Source: an uncultured Clostridia bacterium
GTDB taxonomy: Bacteria > Bacillota_A > Clostridia > TANB77 > CAG-508
Reading direction: 5' to 3'
Length of the DNA stretch: 64,000 bases
Assembly (NCBI GenBank): GCA_944388685.1
Contig: CALXJS010000001.1
Location: forward strand, 1-64,000
The position numbers and the translations under genes were made by a program. The notes under the pieces are model-generated. The model saw only the letters and a list, made by a program, of their open reading frames with translations. It searched no databases and was not told the DNA's origin. This document shows, piece by piece, positions 56,692-64,000 of this stretch (within the stretch, counting starts at the first letter, position 1; every line of letters starts with the position of its first letter).

Positions 56692-57527
56692 TTTTTGTTT
56701 CCCTTTCTTAACATTTTTTTATACACAAAATCCCTTAAAAAGTTTGGCATTAAGCATACAATGGCGTGTGGAACAATACTTTTTATATATTCAGTTTTAG
56801 TAAAATATCCAATTGACATTTGTTCTTTTTTAAACTTATTAATGCTTTTTAAATACTTAATTCCACCTCTTCGTTTATAAAAATCTTCGCTAATTCTCAT
56901 ATAAGTTAATATTTCTTGTATATTATAACACTTACAACCACTTCGTATCATTCTTAACCACATATCATAGTCTTCACACAAATAATATTCACGATAATTC
57001 CCTGCTTTTAATACACTCGACTTTTTAAATAAAATTGAAGGATGTCTAAATGGATTTCTTTTTTTAGAAAATTTTATGATTTCTTCATTTGTTTCAGGTA
57101 ATATAACTTTGCTTATAACATTATCAATAGACTCTGTAAACTCTGCTACATTTGTACCAACCATTCCTAAATCTGGATCTTTATCAAACATTTCAAATTC
57201 TTTTTCAATTCTGTTTGGCAAACAATAATCGTCTGAATCCATTCTTGCAATAAATTCATTTTTGCATTCTTCTACTCCTCTTTTTAATGCAGGTCCTAAT
57301 CCACCATTTTTTTCGATTTTTACAATTTTAAATACATTAGGAAATTTTTTCACATATTTTTCTACTACACAATCTAAATCATCAGTTAATTCTCCATCTT
57401 CTACTATAACAAACTCATCTGGAAAAATAGTTTGTTCCAGCATACTTTTAATACTATTGTCAAACCACTCTGGATTTTCTTTAAAGTAAACAGACATCAG
57501 TACACTATATTTTTTATTTTTTTTCAC
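56688..57527 (-). CDS. Glycosyltransferase family 2, first gene of cargo polysaccharide operon
   Basis: 279 residues; YSVLMSVYFKENPEW, VEDGELTDDL and ARMDSDDYC place it in the GT2 group resembling capsule enzymes such as AmsE. The start is GTG with AAGGAG at 10 bases. The T run of a terminator hairpin ends immediately before this ribosome site, so expression of the whole operon depends on read-through. Confidence 0.87.
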   Translation of the reverse strand: MKKNKKYSVLMSVYFKENPEWFDNSIKSMLEQTIFPDEFVIVEDGELTDDLDCVVEKYVKKFPNVFKIVKIEKNGGLGPALKRGVEECKNEFIARMDSDDYCLPNRIEKEFEMFDKDPDLGMVGTNVAEFTESIDNVISKVILPETNEEIIKFSKKRNPFRHPSILFKKSSVLKAGNYREYYLCEDYDMWLRMIRSGCKCYNIQEILTYMRISEDFYKRRGGIKYLKSINKFKKEQMSIGYFTKTEYIKSIVPHAIVCLMPNFLRDFVYKKMLRKGNKK

Positions 57528-57543
57528 AAATATTACACTCCTT

Positions 57544-57574
57544 AAAAAAATCAGTACATTTTACAATGTACTGA
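57544..57574 (-). terminator. Attenuator-like terminator in cargo operon leader
   Basis: TCAGTACATT pairs perfectly with AATGTACTGA, then TTTTTTT and the ribosome site. It lies about 190 bases after the promoter. A second hairpin TTCAGCA/TGCTGAA (57708-57732) is in the same leader. The hairpin core matches the one at 59118. Confidence 0.8.
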
Positions 57575-57769
57575 CATTACTTCTCTATATATTCAAACTA
57601 CTTCTACATTGTATAATCAAATTTCAAAATTTTATGTTATTTTATAGAGAGATTATACTATATGTAGACCAATTATTTTCAGTTAAAATCATCACTCTAT
57701 TCTATCATTCAGCATTCATATTAAGTGCTGAATCATAATCCCGTTTTTTTATATGTAAAACTAGTTTAC

Positions 57770-57798
57770 ATTATACACTAAAATGTCAATTTTTACAA
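57770..57798 (-). promoter_or_regulatory. Promoter of cargo polysaccharide operon
   Basis: Minus-strand TTGTAA, 17-base spacer, TATAAT. It gives a leader of about 230 bases before the first glycosyltransferase gene. The 378-base gap here holds only this promoter and leader. Confidence 0.65.
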
Positions 57799-57905
57799 GG
57801 GTTTTAGACATTTTTTTTGAAAAAAATTAACGTTTTTTTGAATTATTATTTATTATTTATTTTTTGGCATTATTATACAAATTTACGATATTTTATTTTT
57901 AATTT

Positions 57906-58523
57906 TTACAATTCTTTAAATTCTAAATTTCCAATCACATTTTTTAAATATTTTTTTATTTTTTCCTCATCTAGTGGTTTAGATATATATTCATCAAAAC
58001 CTTGTTCTAAATATTTTTTTCTTGCATTTTGATCTACTGTTAATATTACTATCGGAATATTGTAATTATTTTCTTCTTTAAGTTTAGATAATACCATATA
58101 TCCACTCTCACCATTCGGATAAACATTATTTGTTATTATAGCATCATATTTGTTACCACTTTCAATTCTTTCAATTACATCACTAGCAGTTGGAACAACT
58201 TCTGTTTCAATACCCATTATTTTTAAGGCACTATTTGTAATTGGTGCCATACTAGTAGTATAATCTCCCACAAGAATTTTTATAGGTCTATTGGTTTTAT
58301 ATTTTACTTTTTCTGAAAACCCATTTTGAATTTTACTATTCCACTCTATACTTTTTTCTTTTCTTATTCTTGCTTTTTCTATTTCATACTTCTTATATAA
58401 TTTTTCTTTATATTCCTCAAACTCTTTTTCTTCTTTTTCTTTTTTTATAAAATAACAACGAAATATTATGAATATCACAATTGCTATCATTACAAATAAT
58501 CCCATAAATTTTATATCATCCAT
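57906..58523 (-). CDS. Membrane-anchored pseudo-receiver protein
   Basis: 205 residues: one membrane helix (about 7-24), a charged coiled-coil linker (26-70) and a CheY-like receiver domain (about 81-200). The usual phospho-acceptor aspartate is Asn132 (IITNNVYPNG), and the first acidic-pocket residue is Gly86; Thr162 and Lys182 (ISKPL) are kept. It is probably not phosphorylated and may act by protein contact. It overlaps nothing but lies one base from the unknown gene upstream and precedes the cargo operon promoter. Confidence 0.72.
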   Translation of the reverse strand: MDDIKFMGLFVMIAIVIFIIFRCYFIKKEKEEKEFEEYKEKLYKKYEIEKARIRKEKSIEWNSKIQNGFSEKVKYKTNRPIKILVGDYTTSMAPITNSALKIMGIETEVVPTASDVIERIESGNKYDAIITNNVYPNGESGYMVLSKLKEENNYNIPIVILTVDQNARKKYLEQGFDEYISKPLDEEKIKKYLKNVIGNLEFKEL

Positions 58524-58524
58524 A

Positions 58525-59064
58525 TTATTTTACCTCCTTAAAAATATTATCAATGTCAACTTCATATTTAATTTTTAATAATTCTCGTGTTTTAGCAAAT
58601 ATTTCTTTTTTATATTTATGTATTTCTTTACTATATGGCAAATAACGACATATAAATTCATCAAAAATAGTTTCAACAGATGACTCATAAAGTTCTTCAA
58701 GATAATAATTCAAATAACACTCACAAGCAAAAATCTCCGAAGTTGAGGAAATTATTGTTTCTTTCCTAAAATCATTAACATTCATTTTATTAATAATTCT
58801 TTTTATTTCATTAAAATCTTCTTCCTTTAAAACATATCTTTCGTTCTTACTTTTTTTAACCTTATAAACTTTTATAACATCTCCACTTTCATTTGCTGAT
58901 GTATAGCATTTTCTAATTTCAATTAATTTTTTGTTTTTAAAAACAAAATCAAATTCGATATCAAAAAAATAATTTTTACTTTTTAAAATAAACACATTAT
59001 CTATTTGAATTAAATCTTGTTTTTTTATAATCAATTCTTCTTTATCATCTGTAATTAGGAACAT
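58525..59064 (-). CDS. Protein of unknown function in the regulatory block
   Basis: 179 residues, soluble, rich in Lys, Glu and Phe; no recognised motif. The N-terminal half (LIIKKQDLIQIDNVFILKS) looks like beta strands and the C-terminal half helical. It is the first gene of a two-gene unit with the pseudo-receiver, behind a strong promoter and a leader terminator. It is likely specific to this cargo. Confidence 0.55.
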   Translation of the reverse strand: MFLITDDKEELIIKKQDLIQIDNVFILKSKNYFFDIEFDFVFKNKKLIEIRKCYTSANESGDVIKVYKVKKSKNERYVLKEEDFNEIKRIINKMNVNDFRKETIISSTSEIFACECYLNYYLEELYESSVETIFDEFICRYLPYSKEIHKYKKEIFAKTRELLKIKYEVDIDNIFKEVK

Positions 59065-59109
59065 TTTTCTTCCTCCTTAAAACATATCCCACTATAAGAA
59101 TATTATATA

Positions 59110-59146
59110 TAAAAAAATGCAGTACATCTATAAGAAAATCGTACTG
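59110..59146 (-). terminator. Leader terminator before the regulatory block
   Basis: GCAGTAC pairs with GTACTGC; on the minus strand ATTTTTTTA follows. It lies between a strong promoter and the first gene, as an attenuator would, and shares the CAGTAC/GTACTG core with the leader of the polysaccharide operon. Confidence 0.75.
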
Positions 59147-59172
59147 CCTTAACCATTCCATCATATATACGA

Positions 59173-59211
59173 ATTATACTAAATTCAAAAAACAAAGTCA
59201 ACCGATATCGG
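59173..59211 (-). promoter_or_regulatory. Promoter with palindromic operator
   Basis: Minus-strand TTGACT, 17-base spacer, TATAAT. The palindrome CCGATATCGG (59202-59211) abuts the -35 box and lies between the divergent XRE gene and this unit, so it is a likely XRE binding site. Confidence 0.8.
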
Positions 59212-59270
59212 CGTATATTATTTGTTGTTTTTTGCTAAAATTTTAATATAAATCAATGGGAGGTGTGATG

Positions 59271-59510
59271 ATGTTATTTAGAGAAGCAGTTAGTCAAAGA
59301 ATTTATAATCTATGTGACGAGTATAATTATACTCCAAATAAACTTGCAGAAATGTCAGCCATCCCACCATCAACATTAAGAGCACTATTATCTAACAATG
59401 TTGCAAATCCTAGTTCGTATATAATATATAAAATATGCAAGACATTAAAAATAACTTTAACAGATTTTTTTAATTCTGATTTATTTGATTTTAATAAAAT
59501 AGAAGATTAA
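59271..59510 (+). CDS. XRE-family transcriptional regulator
   Basis: 79 residues: a single Cro/C1-type helix-turn-helix (LAEMSAIPPSTLRALLSN at about 28-45) and a short acidic tail. The start is the ATG at 59271, with GGGAGG 7 bases upstream; the in-frame ATG at 59256 overlaps that site. It is divergent from the regulatory block and probably controls it through the CCGATATCGG palindrome. It is the only plus-strand gene in the element. Confidence 0.85.
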   Translation: MLFREAVSQRIYNLCDEYNYTPNKLAEMSAIPPSTLRALLSNNVANPSSYIIYKICKTLKITLTDFFNSDLFDFNKIED

Positions 59511-59548
59511 ATTCAAAAAAAATTATAAAATAAATTTTAATATGTATC

Positions 59549-59582
59549 AAGGCTATTTCAATTTAGAAATAACCTTTTTTAT
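59549..59582 (+). terminator. Terminator after the XRE gene
   Basis: AAGGCTATTTC pairs with GAAATAACCTT (one G-U pair), followed by a T tract. It also lies beyond the stop of the convergent conjugation gene. Confidence 0.75.
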
Positions 59583-59636
59583 TTTTATGAACAAAATTAT
59601 TAAACCTACAAATAATTTTAGTAGCACTTTTACCAT

Positions 59637-61274
59637 TTAATTAACCTTAAAATAATTAAATTGTGAAGTTTTTCCCATTTCGTAAGCATTCCACATAATA
59701 TTATGATTACTTCCTGGATCAACCATCATAACATTTACTGAATCTATACCTGTTATTGCCACCCAATGTTGATTTCCTTGTGTTGCACCTTTCACTTCTG
59801 CTGTAATAAAATATCCTTGATTAAAATATTGCGTAATAAGAGCAATTTTTTCACTTCTTGACTTACCTCTTAAATTAACATTACCTGCATAACTAAATCC
59901 TGGTACTGCTTTACTAACTGCTGCATACTGTAAATTACCACCACTATCAAATCCGTTATTTTTATTTAATGCCTCTACAAATGTTCCTGGATTAAACGGA
60001 CTTATTGTAGTATTAATACCAGACTTTTGTATTAAAATTGCAATAGATGTGACAAGACAACCTATTTGTCCTATTGTACTATTTGTATTTCCTATTTTTA
60101 TATTACTCCAAGTAGAATCGCCTTGCCTCCAATTAACATACTCTCCTGAATCATTTAATCCATAAATAACACCATTCCATAAACTTGAATATTGATTACT
60201 TGATAACTCTGCTAGTTGTTTATTTTGTTCTGCATTAAAATTATATTTTGTTTTCATTTCATCAACTGACTTATTAGCAATTTTAATACGCAAAACATTT
60301 TTCTGAACTTCTTTTGGTTCTTCATCTGTATTTATTCCCTGCTCTATAACTGTTTCTTCTTTTACTTCTGACGAAATAGTATTCATTTCCCAAAATATAT
60401 CTTTTACAATTTTCTTTTTATTATCATCTATCGTAACAACATCAGTTTGATTTTTACCGTTCGATTGTTTAATTGTATATATAAGTAAAATATCCTTCCA
60501 AGAAGCCATATTTCCCTCTAACACATAATCGTCGTGTGAATTAGAATCTTGAATTGATTGTAATTCATCGGCAAATTCTTGATTACATTCTGCTACTACC
60601 TCATTCATTGTAATTGCATTTGTACTTGTTTTCTCACTTGAAAAGAAAATTCCAAATACTGAACTTACTAAAAGTCCAACTAAACAAATTACAACAATTA
60701 CTACTACTGCTATCCAACCACCTGCAATAAGTGCTGAAATCAATGCTTTTGTTCCTGCAATTATCGCTTTTACTGCTGATATAGTTGCTTTTACTGCAAC
60801 TTTTACGGTTCTTGCCGTAACCTTTGCACTTGCTTTTGCTACTTGATATGCTTTTTTACTTGCTTTAACTGATTCCTTTGCAGCCTTTTCTGTTTTTTTA
60901 ACAACTTCTTTACTTGTTTTTATTGCTGTTTTTGTATTTTTAGTCGTATTTTTCATTGTTTTTTTAGCAAGTCTTTTTTCTTTAAATGCTTTTATTTTAA
61001 TTTTAGATTTTTGTAAGTTTTCTTTTGTTCTTATTAAAGACTTTTGTCCTTGTTTATTAAATTCATTAACACCTTTATTAACTGAAATAGCAGTAATAGT
61101 ATTTATTCTATTACTACCATATTCATTTACATTATCTTCTTTTTGATTAGTTGCATTATCTGTTTTTTCTTTTATTTCCACAATATTATCTTTAAATTTC
61201 TCTGTCGCAACTACTCCTTTATTTATAGTTTTAATTCCTTTTTTAGCAATATCTCTTAATTTAATATCTGCCAA
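59637..61274 (-). CDS. CD1108-like conjugation protein with C39-like peptidase domain
   Basis: 545 residues: a long Lys-rich, helical cytoplasmic N-terminus (1-165), a transmembrane segment (about 183-212), an external linker and a C-terminal papain-like peptidase domain with Cys406 (GQIGCLVTS), His503 (NQHWVAITG) and Asp519 (VDPGSN). This matches the cell-wall-remodelling component of Tn1549/CTn-type conjugation systems, but the usual lysozyme/NlpC-type hydrolase is replaced by a C39-like fold. It is the last conjugation gene before the cargo. Confidence 0.8.
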   Translation of the reverse strand: MADIKLRDIAKKGIKTINKGVVATEKFKDNIVEIKEKTDNATNQKEDNVNEYGSNRINTITAISVNKGVNEFNKQGQKSLIRTKENLQKSKIKIKAFKEKRLAKKTMKNTTKNTKTAIKTSKEVVKKTEKAAKESVKASKKAYQVAKASAKVTARTVKVAVKATISAVKAIIAGTKALISALIAGGWIAVVVIVVICLVGLLVSSVFGIFFSSEKTSTNAITMNEVVAECNQEFADELQSIQDSNSHDDYVLEGNMASWKDILLIYTIKQSNGKNQTDVVTIDDNKKKIVKDIFWEMNTISSEVKEETVIEQGINTDEEPKEVQKNVLRIKIANKSVDEMKTKYNFNAEQNKQLAELSSNQYSSLWNGVIYGLNDSGEYVNWRQGDSTWSNIKIGNTNSTIGQIGCLVTSIAILIQKSGINTTISPFNPGTFVEALNKNNGFDSGGNLQYAAVSKAVPGFSYAGNVNLRGKSRSEKIALITQYFNQGYFITAEVKGATQGNQHWVAITGIDSVNVMMVDPGSNHNIMWNAYEMGKTSQFNYFKVN

Positions 61275-61293
61275 GTTTCACACCTCCTAGCAA

Positions 61294-63630
61294 TTATTCT
61301 TTACTCTCACCTGGTTTAGTTGTCATCAATTTATATAAATTAGTATTTGTAGGGAATTTATTAACAAATGGTACTAATGAACTACCTACTTTTAACAATC
61401 CTTGACCTGCTCCTACATTAGTTATATAACCCATTTGTAAATCAGATATATTTAATAATTTTGCTAGTTCTAATCTATCTGTACTTGCTTGATTAAGCAT
61501 TACAATAAACTCTGAATTTGCTAACATTGTTCTTGCAGTATGGCTTTGTAATAAATCATCAACATTTTGTGTTATACCTGTACAATATGCACCATATTTA
61601 CGAACTCTTTTCCATAAAGTAAATAAGAAGTTTGCTGAATATTCGTGTTGGAATAACAAATATATTTCATCAATGAAAATATAGGTATTTCTTCCTTTTG
61701 TTCTATTCATTGTTATTCTATTTAAAATACTATCAAGAACAACTAACATACCGATAGGAAGTAATTGTTTTCCTAAATCTAATATGTCATAACATATTAA
61801 ACGATTATTTGTATCAACATTAGTATTCTTCGCAAAAGTATTTAAAGAGCCATCAGTAAAGAGTTCTATTGCAAGTGCAATCTCTTTTGCTTCTGGCTCT
61901 GTTTGTTTTAATAATTCTTCTCTAAAATCTTGTAATGTTGGTGGAGTTCCCTGATAATTTCCTTGTTGAAAATGTCTATAAACTTGTGCCGTACACCTAT
62001 CTATAATAGACTTTTGCTTTGGACCTAAATTGCTACCACCAATTAATTGTTCACAAAGTGAAAGTATAAATTCTGATTTTAATATAACAGGATTTGCTCC
62101 ATCTCCATATTCACTATTCATATCCATTGCATTTATATGGTTTTTACTTGTAGCAGAAATATGGATTACTTCTCCTTTCATTGCATTAACAAGTGGAGAA
62201 TATTCTCGTTCTGGATCAATTATTATTACATCTGCATTTGGATCACGAAGTATAACAGATACAATTTCATTTTTTCCTGTAAATGATTTACCACTACCAG
62301 ATACACCTAGTATAAAACTATTACCGTTTAATAATTGGCGTCTATCTGCAATAATCATATTTTTGCTAATAACATTTTGTCCATAATAAATACCATTTTC
62401 GTGATTTATTTCTTGAACTCTAAATGGCATAAACACTGCTAAACTTTCTGTTGTTAAAGTTCTTAAAGTATCTATTTTTCTTACACCAAAAGGCATTGCT
62501 GTGTTAAGTCCGTCCATTTGTTGATATTTTAAAATAGCAAACTGACATAAATGTTTTCTTGCAGTCGTTAATAAACTTTCCGTATCACTGTCTAATTGTT
62601 CTTTTGAATCTGCTGTATGAACCATTGTTAGCACAGATACAAACATTCTTTGGTCACGAGTAGTTAAATCATCTAAAAATTCTTTTGACTCATTTCTTTG
62701 TTGTTCCATATCATAAGGAATAACTGCTGAAAAGTTATTATTAGAATTTTGGCGTCTTTGCCAATTAGTTATATTTGTTTCAACGCCCAATCTTCTATTT
62801 TCAACTTCTCTTACTGCTTCATCCATTGGTATTGGAATAACATCAATACTCATCATCATATTTCTATTTAAGTCTGTTAATTCTGCAACCATATTATCTT
62901 TAATATAACTTGCATATTCTTTTAGATATATAACTCTGCCATATTTATTACCCATTTTAAAATAATCTTTTTCAAATTCAAAACTATCTGGGCATATAAA
63001 ATCTTTAAAACTATGACCTTTTCTCATATTTTGAATCATATCAAAAGAGAAAACATTTTCTTCTCCCTCTCTATAAAAATCGTGACATAAGCGAAGTCTA
63101 TCCACCGCTTCTAATTCAATACATTTTGAACCTAATTGTGAAAAATGATTAGTTAAATCTGCTCCAATTCTTGAAAAATAATTTCTTGCTTCTTCAACTG
63201 ATTTTTTATTTATTGAAATAGTTAAAAATTTTTCTTGTGTAATACCATTAGCACCTTTTGTCTTATCTAACAGCATTTTATTATATTCTTTTCTATACTT
63301 ATCTAAATCATCATCATTTAATGGTAATAATATATTTTTTTCAAAATCAATCTTATTTAATCTTCTATTTAATACTGTTATTTTCGTAGTAGCACCTGTA
63401 TCAAAAGAGTTTAATAATTCACTATATTCTAGGAACATTCCCTCTTTATCAGACCTACTTGCTACAGCATAATTTATATCTGTAAAACGATAACATTTTG
63501 AATATTTATTTTTTCCTACTTGAAATATACCATCTTGCCATATTCTTTGAACAGGAATAACATCTTGCACTCCTTTTGGAACTACAAATGTTTCCTTATC
63601 TTGTTTGAATAACATTTTAACTGTTTTCAT
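61294..63630 (-). CDS. VirB4-like conjugation ATPase (CD1110 type)
   Basis: A 778-residue type IV secretion ATPase that powers DNA transfer. Walker A is GVSGSGKS (442-449), Walker B IFIDEIYLLF (about 660), with TRTMLANSEFIVMLNQ near the C-terminus. The N-terminal VirB4/CagE domain is complete. It overlaps PrgI by 14 bases and precedes the CD1108-like gene by 19. Confidence 0.93.
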   Translation of the reverse strand: MKTVKMLFKQDKETFVVPKGVQDVIPVQRIWQDGIFQVGKNKYSKCYRFTDINYAVASRSDKEGMFLEYSELLNSFDTGATTKITVLNRRLNKIDFEKNILLPLNDDDLDKYRKEYNKMLLDKTKGANGITQEKFLTISINKKSVEEARNYFSRIGADLTNHFSQLGSKCIELEAVDRLRLCHDFYREGEENVFSFDMIQNMRKGHSFKDFICPDSFEFEKDYFKMGNKYGRVIYLKEYASYIKDNMVAELTDLNRNMMMSIDVIPIPMDEAVREVENRRLGVETNITNWQRRQNSNNNFSAVIPYDMEQQRNESKEFLDDLTTRDQRMFVSVLTMVHTADSKEQLDSDTESLLTTARKHLCQFAILKYQQMDGLNTAMPFGVRKIDTLRTLTTESLAVFMPFRVQEINHENGIYYGQNVISKNMIIADRRQLLNGNSFILGVSGSGKSFTGKNEIVSVILRDPNADVIIIDPEREYSPLVNAMKGEVIHISATSKNHINAMDMNSEYGDGANPVILKSEFILSLCEQLIGGSNLGPKQKSIIDRCTAQVYRHFQQGNYQGTPPTLQDFREELLKQTEPEAKEIALAIELFTDGSLNTFAKNTNVDTNNRLICYDILDLGKQLLPIGMLVVLDSILNRITMNRTKGRNTYIFIDEIYLLFQHEYSANFLFTLWKRVRKYGAYCTGITQNVDDLLQSHTARTMLANSEFIVMLNQASTDRLELAKLLNISDLQMGYITNVGAGQGLLKVGSSLVPFVNKFPTNTNLYKLMTTKPGESKE

Positions 63631-63982
63631 TCTTCTTTCCCTCCTTTTCCAACTTATCTTTCAATAATTCATAATAAAAATTAACAGGTCTAAATGTTAA
63701 TTTCTTTGGTATTAGAAACTCTGATTTAATCCAGGCATATATAAATTTTTCTGCTGTCATACCGTTATAAGTAATAAATCCTAGTGCAGCAAACGGAGAA
63801 GCACCTAAAATACATACCCAAGAAAGCGTTTCAATTCCAAAATGACCTTTTAATAGGAAATATAATAAGACTGCCACACCACAAGCCATTACAGAAAAAA
63901 AGAACTGTCGCATTGACAGTCCAAAAAATATACTTTCTGTATAATTCCTTATTTCTCTATTTATTTTTACTTCCAAAGTCAT
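63617..63982 (-). CDS. PrgI family conjugation membrane protein
   Basis: 121 residues with two membrane helices (about 25-45 and 51-70), MTAEKFIYAWIKSEFLIPKK and a charged C-terminus: the PrgI family, a VirB3-like partner of VirB4. A plausible upstream gene lies outside the window. The start ATG has a GGAGT site. Confidence 0.9.
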   Translation of the reverse strand: MTLEVKINREIRNYTESIFFGLSMRQFFFSVMACGVAVLLYFLLKGHFGIETLSWVCILGASPFAALGFITYNGMTAEKFIYAWIKSEFLIPKKLTFRPVNFYYELLKDKLEKEGKKNENS

Positions 63983-64000
63983 CTACTCCTTTCTTTTTTG

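Larger units (their letters stand above)
38550..64000. mobile_element. Integrative and conjugative element carrying a capsule operon (right end not in window)
   Basis: Left end: four serine recombinases, adjacent to a truncated epsG. Then small ICE genes, a PemK-like protein, a structured RNA candidate and a sigma-like factor. The middle holds a complete polysaccharide operon and a regulatory block. On the right are a CD1108-like protein, VirB4 and PrgI of a conjugation module, continuing past the window. The exact left boundary is inferred from loss of EpsG similarity near 38545-38610; I could not identify the crossover site. Confidence 0.75.

Noticed and set aside
57779..57792. TTGACA-like box near the cargo operon promoter on the minus strand
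   Set aside because: It is only 8 bases from the TATAAT box; the TTGTAA at 17 bases is the better -35 element.
1..64000. CRISPR array
   Set aside because: No regularly spaced direct repeats and no cas-like genes were seen.

Overview
The window is AT-rich DNA from a low-GC Gram-positive bacterium, most likely a gut-type member of Clostridia (Bacillota). The support is: strong GGAGG ribosome sites with ATG, GTG and TTG starts; a MecA_N-type penicillin-binding protein; CpsB/CpsC/CpsD capsule regulators of the Gram-positive kind; FeoA/FeoB; and a Tn1549/CD1108-CD1110-type conjugation module. The species cannot be named from the sequence alone.

Positions 1-18.3 kb are mostly chromosomal housekeeping genes: metG (cut by the window edge), an Old Yellow Enzyme-type flavin oxidoreductase, a class B penicillin-binding protein, an alpha/beta hydrolase, a thioredoxin with a thioredoxin reductase that lacks the usual NADPH motifs, hisS, a metallo-beta-lactamase-fold hydrolase, rel, recJ, a DUF4143 ATPase, and a divergent polysaccharide deacetylase / membrane glycosyltransferase pair. 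Between them lie decayed fragments (HAD nucleotidase, DUF1016), long perfect inverted repeats, and a small 71-residue gene with its own strong promoter and terminator. At 18.3-20.2 kb is an islet read as a toxin-antitoxin pair: a RelA/SpoT-like small alarmone synthetase followed by a Panacea (DUF4065) antitoxin. feoAB, asd and glmM follow.

Positions 24.8-38.5 kb are the host capsule locus, read right to left: epsG (5' end missing), a GT52-like transferase, ferredoxin, an FrhB/pyruvyltransferase fusion, wzx, an acetyltransferase, a four-gene CMP-Kdo pathway (kdsC, cytidylyltransferase, kdsA, kdsD), then cpsC, cpsD, cpsB and glmM. A Kdo pathway is unexpected in a Gram-positive organism.

From about 38.55 kb to beyond the right edge lies what I read as an integrative and conjugative element (ICE). 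It starts with four tandem large serine recombinases, small ICE genes, a PemK/MazF-like protein, a candidate structured RNA and a sigma-like factor behind an attenuator-like leader. It ends in the window with conjugation genes (CD1108-like, VirB4, PrgI). Between these modules it carries a second polysaccharide operon (57.5-47.8 kb) with its own Wzx and Wzy, plus a small regulatory block (membrane-anchored pseudo-receiver, unknown protein, XRE regulator). The ICE abuts a 5'-truncated epsG, so my main hypothesis is that a conjugative element carrying its own capsule operon inserted into the host capsule polymerase gene, which would switch the surface polysaccharide in one step. Two leaders in the cargo region share a CAGTAC/GTACTG hairpin terminator, which hints at antitermination control of the cargo capsule.
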